Source: Sphagnum compactum (Eukaryota > Bryophyta > Sphagnopsida > Sphagnales). Taken from it: 64,000 bases of DNA. The stretch's first letter is position 1; each line of letters opens with the position of its first letter. Position numbers and translations under genes: made by a program. Shown in pieces: positions 23,001 to 33,494 of this stretch. Where the stretch lies: contig OZ234495.1 in NCBI GenBank assembly GCA_965153455.1, positions 16,178,875 to 16,242,874 of the forward strand, given 5' to 3'. Under the pieces are notes generated by a model. It was not told the origin of the DNA. It ran no database searches and worked only from the letters and a program-made list of their open reading frames with translations.

Positions 23001-24802
23001 TGAAACTGCTTGTAGATGGATCATTTCATCAAGTAATAATGTTGTTCTTTTTTTTGTTGTCATTTTCTTCACATTGCCTTTGCAGTTGAGAGCATAACAC
23101 TCGGAAGAAAAGTAATTTTCAGAATCTGGTCTTTGTTAGAGAATTTCAAGTAGTGACTGGGAAGTACTCTCACAGCTATTTCACTCATTTGATGTGACCA
23201 CAATTGAAGGTAGCTTATGCTCCTTGGAGATCAAAACATTTCTGACATAATGCATGAAGAAAAGTGCAGGAGTATTATGCAACAGGTTTCCAAAATGGAG
23301 CCTTCAATTATACCAAGTAAGAGACACTAGTCCTCATTTCCATTTGGTATTGTTTATATGGCCAGAAACTTTGTTTTATGAAGGGTGCTAGCTCTATTTC
23401 AGGTCATGGTGCTGATGCTATGAAGAAACTTCTGTTGGGGACCTTCCCAGGGGAGTTGATTCATTGCTTTGAAGTAATTCTCTTTCTTCTTAGGGCGCTG
23501 AATGTTGGCAAACTCATAAGTCGCTGATATGGGAGGCTGCTCTAGAGGTTCTTGGCATTTGTCATGTTGGGTGCTCCTTTATGCTAATGATTGGATCTGT
23601 GACAATACCACAAGTTCAAGTAGATTGGAAGAACCAAAAGAAATGGATAATGAACTTGGATGTTCTTCCTTCTGTGAAGTGAGTTTTCAACAGCACCAAT
23701 AACAGCAGATGGCATCACTGGCCTTGAAATCGGCTTGATCTCAGGTGCATAATTCATTCCATGCGCGCTTCATCAATTTGAAATATTCACTTTACAATCA
23801 GACCATTTTGATGGAAACAGACAGGTCTTGTTTCCATGGAACAATCAATGGCTGATGATTTATCATTTATGTTGCCCATCTCCCAGAATATCAAAATGTG
23901 TTTCAGTAGAGTCACACTGCTTAGATCTCTCTCAACAGAGTAGAGATTTCCATATATCATGGGCCTGTAGCTTGTGTTGGCAGAAATGTTTGTTCTAGCA
24001 TCAATCCACAGAACTCATTTTTATTTGATTCAGTTGAATTTTGGTCTGTGCATGAAACGCAGGGCCCAACTGCTGTCTTGGAACAGGCACTATTTCACTA
24101 AGCAATGGTTGGGATGGGACTACCTCTTTCAAAAATCTTTTGCATTGGCAGCAAGGTCTTCTCTTCTCTTGTATACTGGCATTGGTGCCAGTCATGCACC
24201 AATTCCTTCCTTTTTGGTTTTCAATGTTCATCCTTCATGCTGGACCATGCCTGAAAGACTCAATACTGCATATCCTTCATTTGCCTCAAATATCATGTGT
24301 AAACCAGCATGAGTTTTTCAAGCATGGTCTCTACTTTTTTTCATCCTGTTACACTGTCTCCTGTACACAGAGAAGTACAAGGAGCTGCAACAGCTTTGTT
24401 TGCCTAATGATCAAATTTACTTGCACCTTATGCCCAGAATGCTTTTGCTCCATCATTGATCTAGCTTGCGATTGTGGACCAGGGATCAGGCAAAATACTT
24501 GGGCCCATTTTGACTACTTCCCAAGAACCGAGCGCAACATGATGGCATACAATCAACCAACACCTCCATCCTATGAACCTGCACAGATTCCAGCCACAAT
24601 TCCTGTGTTGATCATCTTGGGTGGACAGGATTGGACAGCTCCTCCCCATGGTATTAACATGTTCATGACCCAGCTGCAGCAGGTGCCACATGTGGTGAAC
24701 CTGACTAAATATGCACATTATGATCTCATCTTCAGTGCCACCCGTGAGGATGATGTGTATCTGCCTATTCTTTCATTCCTGGAAAGCTCTCTGTTTACCT
24801 AA
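20060..24802 (+). CDS. Acid lipase family triacylglycerol/steryl ester lipase-like protein
   Basis: Secreted or vacuolar alpha/beta-hydrolase of the plant acid-lipase (LIP1/TAG lipase) family. Ten exons are inferred: 20060-20362, 21400-21732, 21887-22084, 22308-22418, 22844-22996, 23286-23316, 23403-23473, 23887-23905 (weak), 24063-24155 and 24483-24802, about 543 residues. Landmarks are FCKQVVQPLGYACVEYT, VETDDGFVLVLHRL, VLLMHQEFLNGDSWF, GFDVWVGHQRATYW, the AFWDWTWDEHAHYDLPA block, the nucleophile elbow YIGISQAG (Ser), NCCLG, IRQNTWAHFDY, GGQDWTA (catalytic Asp) and AHYDLIFS (catalytic His). Odd points are a roughly 80-residue low-complexity insert in exon 2, GxSxA in place of the usual GHSQG, and an uncertain start: ATG 20060, or 20216, which would put a Met-run in the signal-peptide position. 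The 31- and 19-base exons are chosen to keep frame and family spacing, and are tentative. Confidence 0.75.
20436..20815. repeat. Minisatellite in lipase intron 1
   Basis: Four units are anchored by GAATGTCTGGTTTG(G/A)CTTG at about 20503, 20590, 20695 and 20795, spaced 87, 105 and 100 bases. Each unit also contains GATTACGAT(G/A)TCATG, TTTTGCATTCTTCA and GCACTGTGATTTTG-like blocks. The array lies wholly in the first intron of the lipase gene. Confidence 0.8.
22469..22526 (+). pseudogene. Degenerate duplicate of lipase exon 4 within intron 4
   Basis: This 58-base stretch matches the last 60 bases of exon 4 (22359-22418): CAACTCC..TT.AT.AATGC.GAAA.AAATCAA at the start and CATATCA..G at the end, with about three quarters of positions equal. 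The copy lacks the GTAAAA donor. The frame around it is open for 116 codons (22481-22831), but its translation does not continue the lipase fold. It is best read as a decayed tandem exon duplication. Confidence 0.65.
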
Positions 24803-26070
24803 GCAGAAACTCTCTCTATGAAGCTATATCATCACAGGATCTGGGATCAGATTTGGGTCAATAGTGCTTCTTTATATTCTAATTCCTGAAGGTGGAAATC
24901 AGAGTTCAGACCTGGTACACTCCTGAAAAGCCATCTGGACCCTTGCATCTGGAATCTGTAAAATGATACAGAATTTGATTCTATTACAAATCCACATGTA
25001 CAGAGTATTTTTTGGGCCCTTGGTTGTTTCCACAGAAACAGAAAACAATTTGCAGAAAGAGTTGCACGGTGGGCTGGCTGATTTGCAAGTTGATTAAGAC
25101 AGTGCATAAAAAGAGAGTGCAACCTTGCAGAGAATCCGAAAGGTGAAGGAAAGAGTACTCTTTGAGATTTTATGGTAGACATCTGCTTCACGTGTTTCTG
25201 TTGCATTTCTGAAAACAATGGGAAGACTCAGTCATCATGTTGGCTAGCATTCTGTCACACTTCTGGAAACAATGATAAGACTCGGTCATGATGTTGGTTA
25301 GTGCTCAAGCGACACGGTGCATTTGTGTCACATGTTACAAATACAAGCAGTATTCAATCCTTCAATAGAACCCTACATGTCTACTTCATGCATCACCTAA
25401 CTTTTCAAAAAGCATATGCACAATCCCTGCATGTTCCATGCAATCCACACAGCAAACTGCATAATCTGCAATTGCCCATGACATACTGAATCCATCCATG
25501 CCAGACAGAGATTTCAGAAGCTAGAGTCTTATGAGATGCTTCCTATATAGCAATCAGCATTTTCTTCCTCGAGCTTCTTGCTGCAAGTCTTGATTCATCC
25601 ACTTTGAACAAGGTGAATCTCTTCTGATCATTCTGTCTATACCATGAACTCAAAAGGCACACAGCTGCGTGCTCAGCGCAAAGCGAACAATTCTTTCGCC
25701 TTTTACTAAAGAATACAGTGTGCAGGGTACAAATAGTAGCATGAACTCAAAGGCAGCTTTGGAAGATATGGGGCCCACCAATTTTCCAAACTGGTGCAGA
25801 AATGTGATCTGAGCTTCCACATTGATCGTACCACCTCCGAAGAAGATACATTGCAAAGACATGGGCATCTTGCTCTTATACCTGCCAACAAAGGAAATCA
25901 AACACTGTCCAAACTTGGAAAACTTCTTGCTAGTTGATCATCAAGAGTCTTCAGATTCTTCAAGCAGGCATGCAGTTTGGATACTATTCAGGAACTTTCT
26001 AATCTAGAGTGGCACCTGAAATGAGGAATCGCCTTGCCACATCACCACAGATGTAGCTTGTAAAAATCCT
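24803..26070. other. Convergent intergenic region between lipase and thioredoxin genes
   Basis: 3' flanks of two convergent genes. A direct duplication of about 50 bases is seen at about 25207 and 25261 (core AACAATG..AAGACTC.GTCAT.ATGTTGG). No gene is recognised; the longest frame here, 123 codons on the minus strand at 24847-25218, has no recognisable domain. Confidence 0.55.
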
Positions 26071-28544
26071 TCACTTTTTCCGGTACTTGGCATAGTATTG
26101 ACTGCCTGCCACCATCTCCTTCAATTTTGTTGGATCAGCTCCTGTCATTTGTGCTGTCACCTTTCCCTTCTTATAGAACTGAAATGTTGGCTGGAATAAA
26201 TTGAGTTCAGACATGAGATTTAGCTCATAATACTCCACCAGCCTATAAGACTATATTTGACTCTATACAAGGTTGAAAGATCCAGCTGCATCCTTCACCA
26301 GTTCTATACAGACCAGTGTTGTTTGTAGAAATTGTTTTACCTAGCCAACGGGGCAATCATCCATAAGATGCAGAAAAAGTGGTGATCATCCCTAGGAAAG
26401 ATTTAGCCAAATCTGGATATAAAATAGATATGAAGTACAGATCTTTAGTCATCCTTCTACTTTTTTGGATACACACTGAAAACCAAACATAACTTTTTTG
26501 CAATTTTCACTAATCTTTTTCTCACTTCTGGCGATTGAAATCACTTCATTTTCAAAAAAATTATTTTTAATTTTTCCTTTTGGCGAAATTTCGCCAGGAG
26601 CAATAGGCTGATACAGACACAATTGACACTAGTATCAACACGTCACAGACATACTATTCCTGTGCATCTCAACTATGATTATCAAATAGAGAATAGAATT
26701 GTAAAATTATGCACAAGAGAAGGAAGTGGCAAAAAATTTACCACATCACTAATGCCAGCTGCATTGATGGCCTCTTGCAGTTCTGCCTGTGGGAGTTAAA
26801 CAAAGTCACAGCACTTGTTAACAGGGCACCATCTTCAGGCTACACCTGAGAATTTCAGAGCCAAAGCCTCAGCAACAGGCATGTAAATAAATCTCTGAGC
26901 TGGTGCAATCAACTCCTATGCACTCACGCATCCCACCTTATCAAAATCGACTCTCAAAAATGTGATGTCATGATACTGAGTGCTTAGAAAATTCACTGCT
27001 CGTGACATTAGCCTGCCTGTACAATGCCAAAACAATATCAATCATCTGTGTCAATTATTTCTTGCCCTATCTCTTCAATCACTTACAGAAGCTTTTCACT
27101 CTTTTTGCTGTTAACAAAAGCAACACCAAGCTGAAAGTACATTAGCACAAGCTCTTGCTATTGTAAGCCACGTATCCAGACTTTGATTTTGTGTGCTTAT
27201 AGCTAGTCTTACAAGAATCTGAAAAGTTTGATGTGAAGTAGACAACAGCAAGGCCACCAGTCCTAGCTGCAACACACATTTGCCTTGTGAAAATGCTTAC
27301 AGCTTACAGCATCACATTGCACATCCTTTAAGGAAAGTACTAACAAGCTAATCCACAAAAAATTCCTGTATAATCCTTCAAATGGGTCATGAAATTTTGA
27401 GTCATTGTTGCTCATAAAACGCTGTCAACAACTTTGAAGTCTTTATTTGCCAGTGCATGTCACAGAACATGATTTGAACCGATGTATAAATTCCATGCTA
27501 GTTTACACTAAATTGCCTACTAAATGCCCAAGCAACAATGTGTAGGATTGCAATAAATTCCAATTGATACCAAATGTTTCTTAGGCTGTTCTTTCAACAA
27601 AACAGTAGGAATTACTTGTAAAAAGTGCTTGATCCCTGGAGAGGCTTGCATATATACTGAGTTGTATGCAATATATGACAGTTTTTAGCAACTGGATTAA
27701 CTAGTGGTCTCATCCACTCTTTCACATGACCAACAGTGTTCAGGTCATAAAGTGAACAATCTTCACATGGAAATGGCTCCCTTCCAATTGGAGTCATTGT
27801 TGAGCTGGTTTGTTCATAATCATGGAAATTGCTGCTGTAGAAAGAAATTGATCAGGGCTACAGCTTATGGAACAGAGGTTTAGGGTTTAGGGGAAAGAAT
27901 GAGAGAGAGAGAGAGAGAGAGAGAGAGCCCGGGTTTCTTGGGAGAGTCAAAACATAAGGACGGAGGGAGTCAGCAGGATATGGGAGATGAAGAAGGCAGG
28001 TTGATGATGGGTCTAAGGTTACCTTTTGCTTCTTGCATCAACCTCTGGAAGTGTGCGGACGACTTGGCTGCTACAACAGCGATTGGAGGCACTGCATCAC
28101 CTCTTTTGCCGCTTTGACCTAGTTGTAACACCATCCAGCAGAACCACACCGTCGTCACAACACGCAAGTGTTTGTGCATTCAATGACATCCTTCGACTCA
28201 ACCATCTCAACCCTAAACCCTAAACCACATCGAAAAAATGAAGCTCCGAATGAATGAATCAACCACAATTGAACTTCACCGAAAGAAAAAAATATATATC
28301 ATATTTCAGCTTTCTCCTACAGCCTTCAGTTACCAGCGTTTCGACCAGCCTTGGAGGCGCTGGATCGCCTGGTGGCGACTGCTGCTTGCACCACAGGAAG
28401 AAGCGGATTCGAACCAAATCTCCACCCAAAAAATTCAAATAAAAGCCCTCGATAAGATGAGGACGTCGTCAAGGTCGAAGAAAGTGGAAGAATGCGCCGA
28501 GAAAAGAGGCCCCGACAAGCACAAAACGGACGCACGAGCACCAT
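26071..28544 (-). CDS. Thioredoxin o-like protein with altered active site (SDSC)
   Basis: Thioredoxin-fold protein most like plant mitochondrial thioredoxin o. Minus-strand exons are 28544-28334, 28118-28023, 27266-27213, 27016-26937, 26786-26742 and 26190-26071, with compatible phases, giving 201 residues. The first exon encodes an Arg/Ser-rich presequence (VRPFC..RGLFSRRILPLSS) typical of organelle targeting. The fold follows: KSSAHFQRLMQEAK, LAVVYFTSNF, then RLMSRAV..LSTQYHDITFLRVDFDK, GISDVPTFQFYKKGK with the cis-Pro, and GADPTKLKEMV. Where active thioredoxins have WCGPC this protein has FSDSC: the attacking Cys is Ser, and only the resolving Cys remains. Classical dithiol reductase activity is therefore unlikely. 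A 21-base micro-exon at 27107-27087 would also fit the frame but breaks the family spacing, so it is left out. Telomere-type repeats and a GA microsatellite lie in the introns. Confidence 0.78.
26581..26596. other. Perfect 16-bp palindrome with E2F-like half-sites
   Basis: TGGCGAAATTTCGCCA is a perfect palindrome inside the last intron of the thioredoxin o-like gene. Preceded by TTT, each half resembles the E2F consensus TTTGGCG. Whether anything binds it is unknown. Confidence 0.35.
27878..27927. repeat. Telomere-type repeat followed by GA microsatellite
   Basis: GGTTTAGGGTTTAGGGG (about 27878-27894) is followed within 10 bases by an uninterrupted GA run at about 27900-27927. Both lie in the second intron of the thioredoxin o-like gene. 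A further CCCTAAACCCTAAACC run is at 28210-28225, in the first intron. Confidence 0.8.
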
Positions 28545-28965
28545 CGCCACACACCAATCTCGCAAGCTTGCGCAAAGCACTCAACCTGCCCTCCGTCTTC
28601 CTCCTCCCTCCCGAGGAATCCCTCTTGGATGTTTCTCATCGACATCTCATCCATCTGACAGAATAAGATGATGAGATTCAGCAGATGCACTGCCGTTCAT
28701 CCGCACCAATGAAGCACATAAAGTCAAGTCAACCCGCTTGAGCACGCGGGAGGTGGGTAGAAATTGTCTTGTGGGGAACGGAACCGAGAACTCTGAGAAC
28801 TCGACGACATCAAATCAATGGAACAAAACTTGAAGCGAAACTCGAAACCCCGAAGGCGAACGAAAGAACCTTGGGAACATTGGGAACTTACTCTAATTGG
28901 ATGTTCCAAGAGACCCATTTTACCTCAACAGCGTTACGGATTGGGAACGGTTATTGGGAACTCAG
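28545..28965. promoter_or_regulatory. Putative bidirectional promoter region
   Basis: 421 bases between the start codon of the thioredoxin o-like gene (minus strand) and the candidate small gene (plus strand). It must contain at least the thioredoxin promoter and 5' UTR. Repeated GGGAAC/GAACC phrases occur at 28775-28900. No TATA box was identified with confidence. Confidence 0.35.
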
Positions 28966-30447
28966 ATGTCAAACTGTAGGAACGAAAGGAGAACATTGGT
29001 GAGGACAGTTGCTCTGCTGCTTCCGACATTTTTGTCGCTGCGTGGATTTTTCTCCAGGTACGCTCTGGTTTTGTTCCCTTTCTTTGATCTTGGGGTGCAT
29101 ATTGGAAATTCACGATATTATAAACGAGTTCGTCCTGTAATTCTGCGAATGTCGACGTCTTGATGTTTGTGTTTGGTGCTTCCCGGAGGGAGATTTCGAT
29201 GTCTGGGTGTTTTTTGCGTTTGGTGCTTCCTGGAAGGAGAGATTTTGAGACTTTTGCCGCTGGAGTTGCACTTGCTTTTCTTCCGCACATGTGACAGGGT
29301 TTTTTTTTGTTTGTTTCGTTTCGTGGCAAGGTTTGTTTGTGGCAGTCGAAGATAGAGAACTGGAGAAGTAAAAAAGCCTCTGAGAGTTGTTACCAGGTTT
29401 AGGGTGTAGGGTTTACGGTTGTTACCAGCTTCCAGGTGTCTGAAGAAGGCTAGGAGTATCTTAGCTCTGTGATTGTATCTCAGTTCTGTGTCCAGACTGC
29501 TGCACCATTCTGAAATTATCAGCAATCACAGATTGCAACTGCAGGTGCACCCACAGTGAGCAAATGTAAGTCTTGTTAGGAATGCTCAAGTTTGAACAAA
29601 GCACTATCCTTTATAAATCTTCTTGATATGCAAGTAAGTGTCAACAGGAGGTGTCCTGGAAATGTTAAAACCATGAAAGATAGCACTAAAGATGTCCATG
29701 GAAGTGACATGTCTGTCAATTACCATGTGCCTGCCATTAGCCTGGACTGGATGCCCAAGTAGTAGTGCAGCTGGAGTTGGTGGTCTGTCGGCAGATGTTT
29801 GCTTTTTCACCTTCTGGAAATAAATTTATAGATTTGTTGTGGGTAGCATGGGAGGTTGTTCCTAGTGTTGGTATATGTTATACTGTGGCATGGATTTAGG
29901 ATGCTGGTTCTTTCAATCGGTTTGTGGGTAATCCACTTTTTTCAAGAATCTTGATGTGGACTGGTGATTATAAGTGGTCAGGATGGTCCAGACGTCTAGC
30001 AGAGTTCTGAGGCTGTTGATGGTGACCAGTAGAGGGTTACAACAGGACTCAGGAGTCCTGACTTCAGAATCTATGTCAGAGGCACCAAAGTTGAAGAATC
30101 CAGGACTTGATGATATGACTGCAAAAGCGGTAAGTTTCTCACACTTCATTATTTTATGTTGAACCTGTTGTTTTTCCAGTGAGTTGGGAGCACCATTATC
30201 TGTGGGAAGAAAAAACTGAGTTGTGTAAATCAGGAATCCAGACCACCAGGTCCAACCAAAGTTCTTCAGTAAGATGGTCCCACTCAGCTTGCATAAATCA
30301 GGAATGCAGCATAGCGCTCCAGTGGCTTTAGCTAAGGCCCAAGAGGACAGCTGAAAGAGGGGGCCTGAAATCCTGTAATAGTCTGTTGTTCTGTTAAGAG
30401 GTGGCACATGCTAGCAGAAGCGAATGTTGCATGCATATCTTACATGA
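28966..30447 (+). CDS. Candidate small gene, unknown product (about 96 aa)
   Basis: A tentative four-exon model: 28966-29057, 29545-29565, 29982-30129 and 30418-30447, with compatible phases and GT-AG borders, ending in TGA. The predicted start is Arg-rich and hydrophobic (RRTLVRTVALLLPTFLSLRG), like an organelle presequence, and the third exon is also basic (SSRVLRLLMVTSRG) before a short acidic stretch ending LDDMTAKA. I recognise no family. The second (21-base) and last (30-base) exons are very short, and the last could equally start three bases earlier. It may instead be a non-coding transcript. Support is only the splice consensus, the frame and the position opposite the thioredoxin gene. 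Confidence 0.3.
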
Positions 30448-30609
30448 ACTGGGGAGATACTTCCAGAGCATCAGATGTTGGCAATCAAATAGCTCGAGTT
30501 CTCTTGACATGAAGGTAGGTGATTTGATCCATTCGTGTGGAGATGGTATGTTATCTCACCCTTTGTCCAAAGTCACAAACCGCTGAACCCTATACTATCA
30601 TACCTGTCA

Positions 30610-30633
30610 TTTAGGGTTTAGGGTTTAGGGTTT
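30610..30633. repeat. Interstitial telomere-type repeat (TTTAGGG)3
   Basis: Three tandem TTTAGGG units plus a partial one. Several other short interstitial copies exist in the window (6666, 6752, 15898, 27878 and 28210, in both orientations). They are far too short to be a telomere. Confidence 0.85.
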
Positions 30634-31299
30634 CAAAAGATGGGTCTGGCAGCCTCAGTTTGAAATACTTATTTCAGAATTCTGACAATTTAGACTTAAA
30701 ACCTAGCATACAAGGTTAACCACTACATTTGTATCTATGTTGGTAGCAGAATTTGACTGTGAATTTATCAATTCAGGTTTTGAGTCCAGTTTCTGAGAAA
30801 TTCAACTGTCGGTTAATGCAAAGTTTTTTTTGGTTCTTTTTTCCAACCCATCCTTTAGGGAATTATTTCAAATCCACCCTTTTGGGAATTATGAGTCAAT
30901 GCAAAGTTTTTTTTTTCTGACTCACCCTTTGCGGGATTATATTCCTCTTTTCTGACCTGCTCTTTTAGGAATTATCTAATGCCAAACATGAATGCCAGGT
31001 ATGGCAGTAAGTTGACAGCATTGTTGATTTGTAAGGAACATAATAGTCACTTCATCGTGAGAACGGAGATTTCTCTATTCTCATGAAAGATATTGGTAAT
31101 CAAATCTGTAGTAAGCTTTCTTTTTTAATCTTTTTTTTTTCTGCATATGGGTTATGTCAGGCTGCTCAGAGGTATATACAAAATTCTACAAGCTAAATTG
31201 AGATTCAATAGGGGAATTTACCTTTCTGGCATCATGAGACAGTCATGATCATAAAAAAAATCCTGATTCTTTTCACAAATTTCCAAAGAAAGAAGAAGA

Positions 31300-32160
31300 T
31301 GCTGCTAATGAATGGCTGATAGAAACACAATAGCTCCGACTTTTGGATGCAGCATTGCACTGAAATTTTGTGTGTACACAAAGCATGAAGCTTGCAGATA
31401 TATTGCAGCTTGAAGCAAGAAGAAGATGCTATTGGTAACGGGGTAATACCCCAAAAAAAAATAACCTCCCTCTTTGTTTATGTAATATATTGCACCAGAA
31501 CTTTGTGTTGACAAAAGATGAAAAATGGTTACAGATTGGAGCTTGAAGAAAGAAGATGTAGCAAATGGTTTATAACCAGAAACCAAAAGGTTCCAACTTT
31601 TTTTATGCAGTACGGCACCAGAATTTTGTGTAGACGAGATTATAAGCTTTCAAATTTGAGAAGCTTTAAGCAAGGAGATGTTGTTAGCAAAGTGGTTAAC
31701 TAGAAACAGAAGCTCCAACTTTTCAATGCAGCAGCATTGCTGGAGAATTTTTGTGTGTGTGTAGACAAACAAAGATGAAGTCTACTGTCTAGAAGCTTGC
31801 AGATTGAAGCTTGAAACCAAGAACATGATATTATAAGTAGCAAAATGGTTAAAAGAAGAAAACAGAAGCTCCAACTTTTGGTAGACCAAGATGAAGCATG
31901 AACAAGATAGCAGATTGAAAGCTTGAAACCAAGAAGAAGAAGAAGAAGAAGATGATGATGATGATGATGATGTTGTTAGCAAATGGTTAATAGAAGGAAA
32001 CTAAAGCTCCAACTTTTGGATGTAGCAGCAATAGTATGCACCAGAACTCTGTGTGTAGTAGACAGACAAGAAGATCATAAAGAAGAAGCTTGCAGATTGA
32101 AGCTTGAAACCAAGAAGAAGATGTTAGCAAATGGATAGTAGAAGCAAAAGCTCCATTTTT
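31300..32160. repeat. Minisatellite upstream of HVA22-like gene, roughly 100-150 base units
   Basis: About six diverged units share the ordered blocks GTTAGCAAATGGTTAATAG, AGAAGCTCCAACTTTT.GATGCAGCA, GCACCAGAATTTTGTGT, AGACAAAGATGA and GCTTGCAGATTGAAGCTTGAA followed by a (GAA)n tract. Units begin near 31305, 31460, 31590, 31690, 31840 and 31980. A GAA/GAT trinucleotide run at 31930-31970 is part of one unit. The array stops about 590 bases before the HVA22-like start codon. Confidence 0.75.
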
Positions 32161-32745
32161 TTAACGGATTGCGCATCAATGATGCGATCATCATCTTCTT
32201 CATGGTCGTGGTGGTGGTGATGTCGTCGGTGGAAGAAGATGATTGCAGTGTTGTGCACGGTTGTGGGCCCATTGTATGGGCTTGTTGCGCCGCTCGACAA
32301 CAACAACAACAACAACAGCAACAATGAATCAATCATAACTGTGTTGCAATGATTACAGCGCCTTTGGAAGAATCCCGGAAGAAGATGACGATAGACGCAG
32401 TCCAACAACGACAACAGCTCAGAAATAAAAAATTCGGTGGTTGTGTGCGCGAACGAGAGACACCCAAAAGCTCGCTCTTTTGGCCTTCCGCATTTGCAAA
32501 GAAATTTCGAGCTTTCGGCAGTCTTCTTCTTCTTCTCCTTCTTCTTCTTCTTCTTCTTGAGGAGTTTTTCTCTGAGCGCTTTCTCCTTGTATTTCGGAGA
32601 CTTGGTAAAGCACTTCCAATTGCGAGCATCGAGAGCTAGCTCGAGCTTCTTCTTCGATCGAACGACACAGCAAAAGCGCATCATCATCGTCATCGCAGTT
32701 ACAAAAACCTCGGAAAGAGAGAGCGAACTCGTCAGGAGGAGGAGC

Positions 32746-33454
32746 ATGGGGGACTGGATTTTGGCTCTGGCTGTCAGGGCGAGCATATTAGCCGGGTATA
32801 TGAACAACCTCCTTTGTTGCAAAAAGCTTCAAGAGGTTTTGCTGTTTCTCAACTACTCTATCGTGAGTTTGTTGTTGTTGTTGTTGTTCCCCCCTCGAAT
32901 CTCCAATGGACAGAGAGGAATATGTCTTCTTCTCTGTGAACTCTGAGGAACTGAAGAATGAAGTTGCAGCAACGCTTGTAAACTTTCGCCATCATCTTCT
33001 CTGCATGAACTGGAAGATGGCAAGCTCTATGGGATGATGCAAGAAAAGATGGCATCGAGGTCGTTGCAAGTGTGATCAGAACAGGCAGTATCAGAGGATT
33101 GATTGCTGACGGGAAAAAGTCTGCTTGTTGTGGTGTTTTTTTCTTGTGTTTTCTGCAAACAGGCCAGTGATCACCCTGCTCTATCCTCTGTAAGCCCCTC
33201 TGCAATCCTCTCTCTCTCTCTCTCTCTCTCAGACACACACACACACACACACACAAGTTTTGCAGTTCTATTACAGAGCCAGCTATTTGTATGTGCATAT
33301 GTGTCTTTGGTGTTAGCTTACCCTTTGCAAAGAGAGCTTGAAGGACAGATTGGTTTTTTTCACAATTCTATGGCTGCCTTTTGATCTGCTCATCATGAGC
33401 TTCAAATCCTCAATCTCAATTGCACATGAATATGTTTGGTGATCTATGAAGGTC

Positions 33455-33494
<40 letters not shown>

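Noticed and set aside
27612-27834. Minus-strand frame (MTPIGREPFPCED...) that could be a first exon of the thioredoxin gene
   Set aside because: It can be joined to the next exon in frame, but the exon at 28118-28023 joins the same acceptor with the right phase and supplies the conserved KSSAHFQRLMQEAK helix and a presequence. The alternative lacks both.
32124-32822. 232-codon minus-strand frame
   Set aside because: It overlaps the first HVA22-like exon in antisense and is rich in Lys/Leu runs from GAA/CTT repeats.
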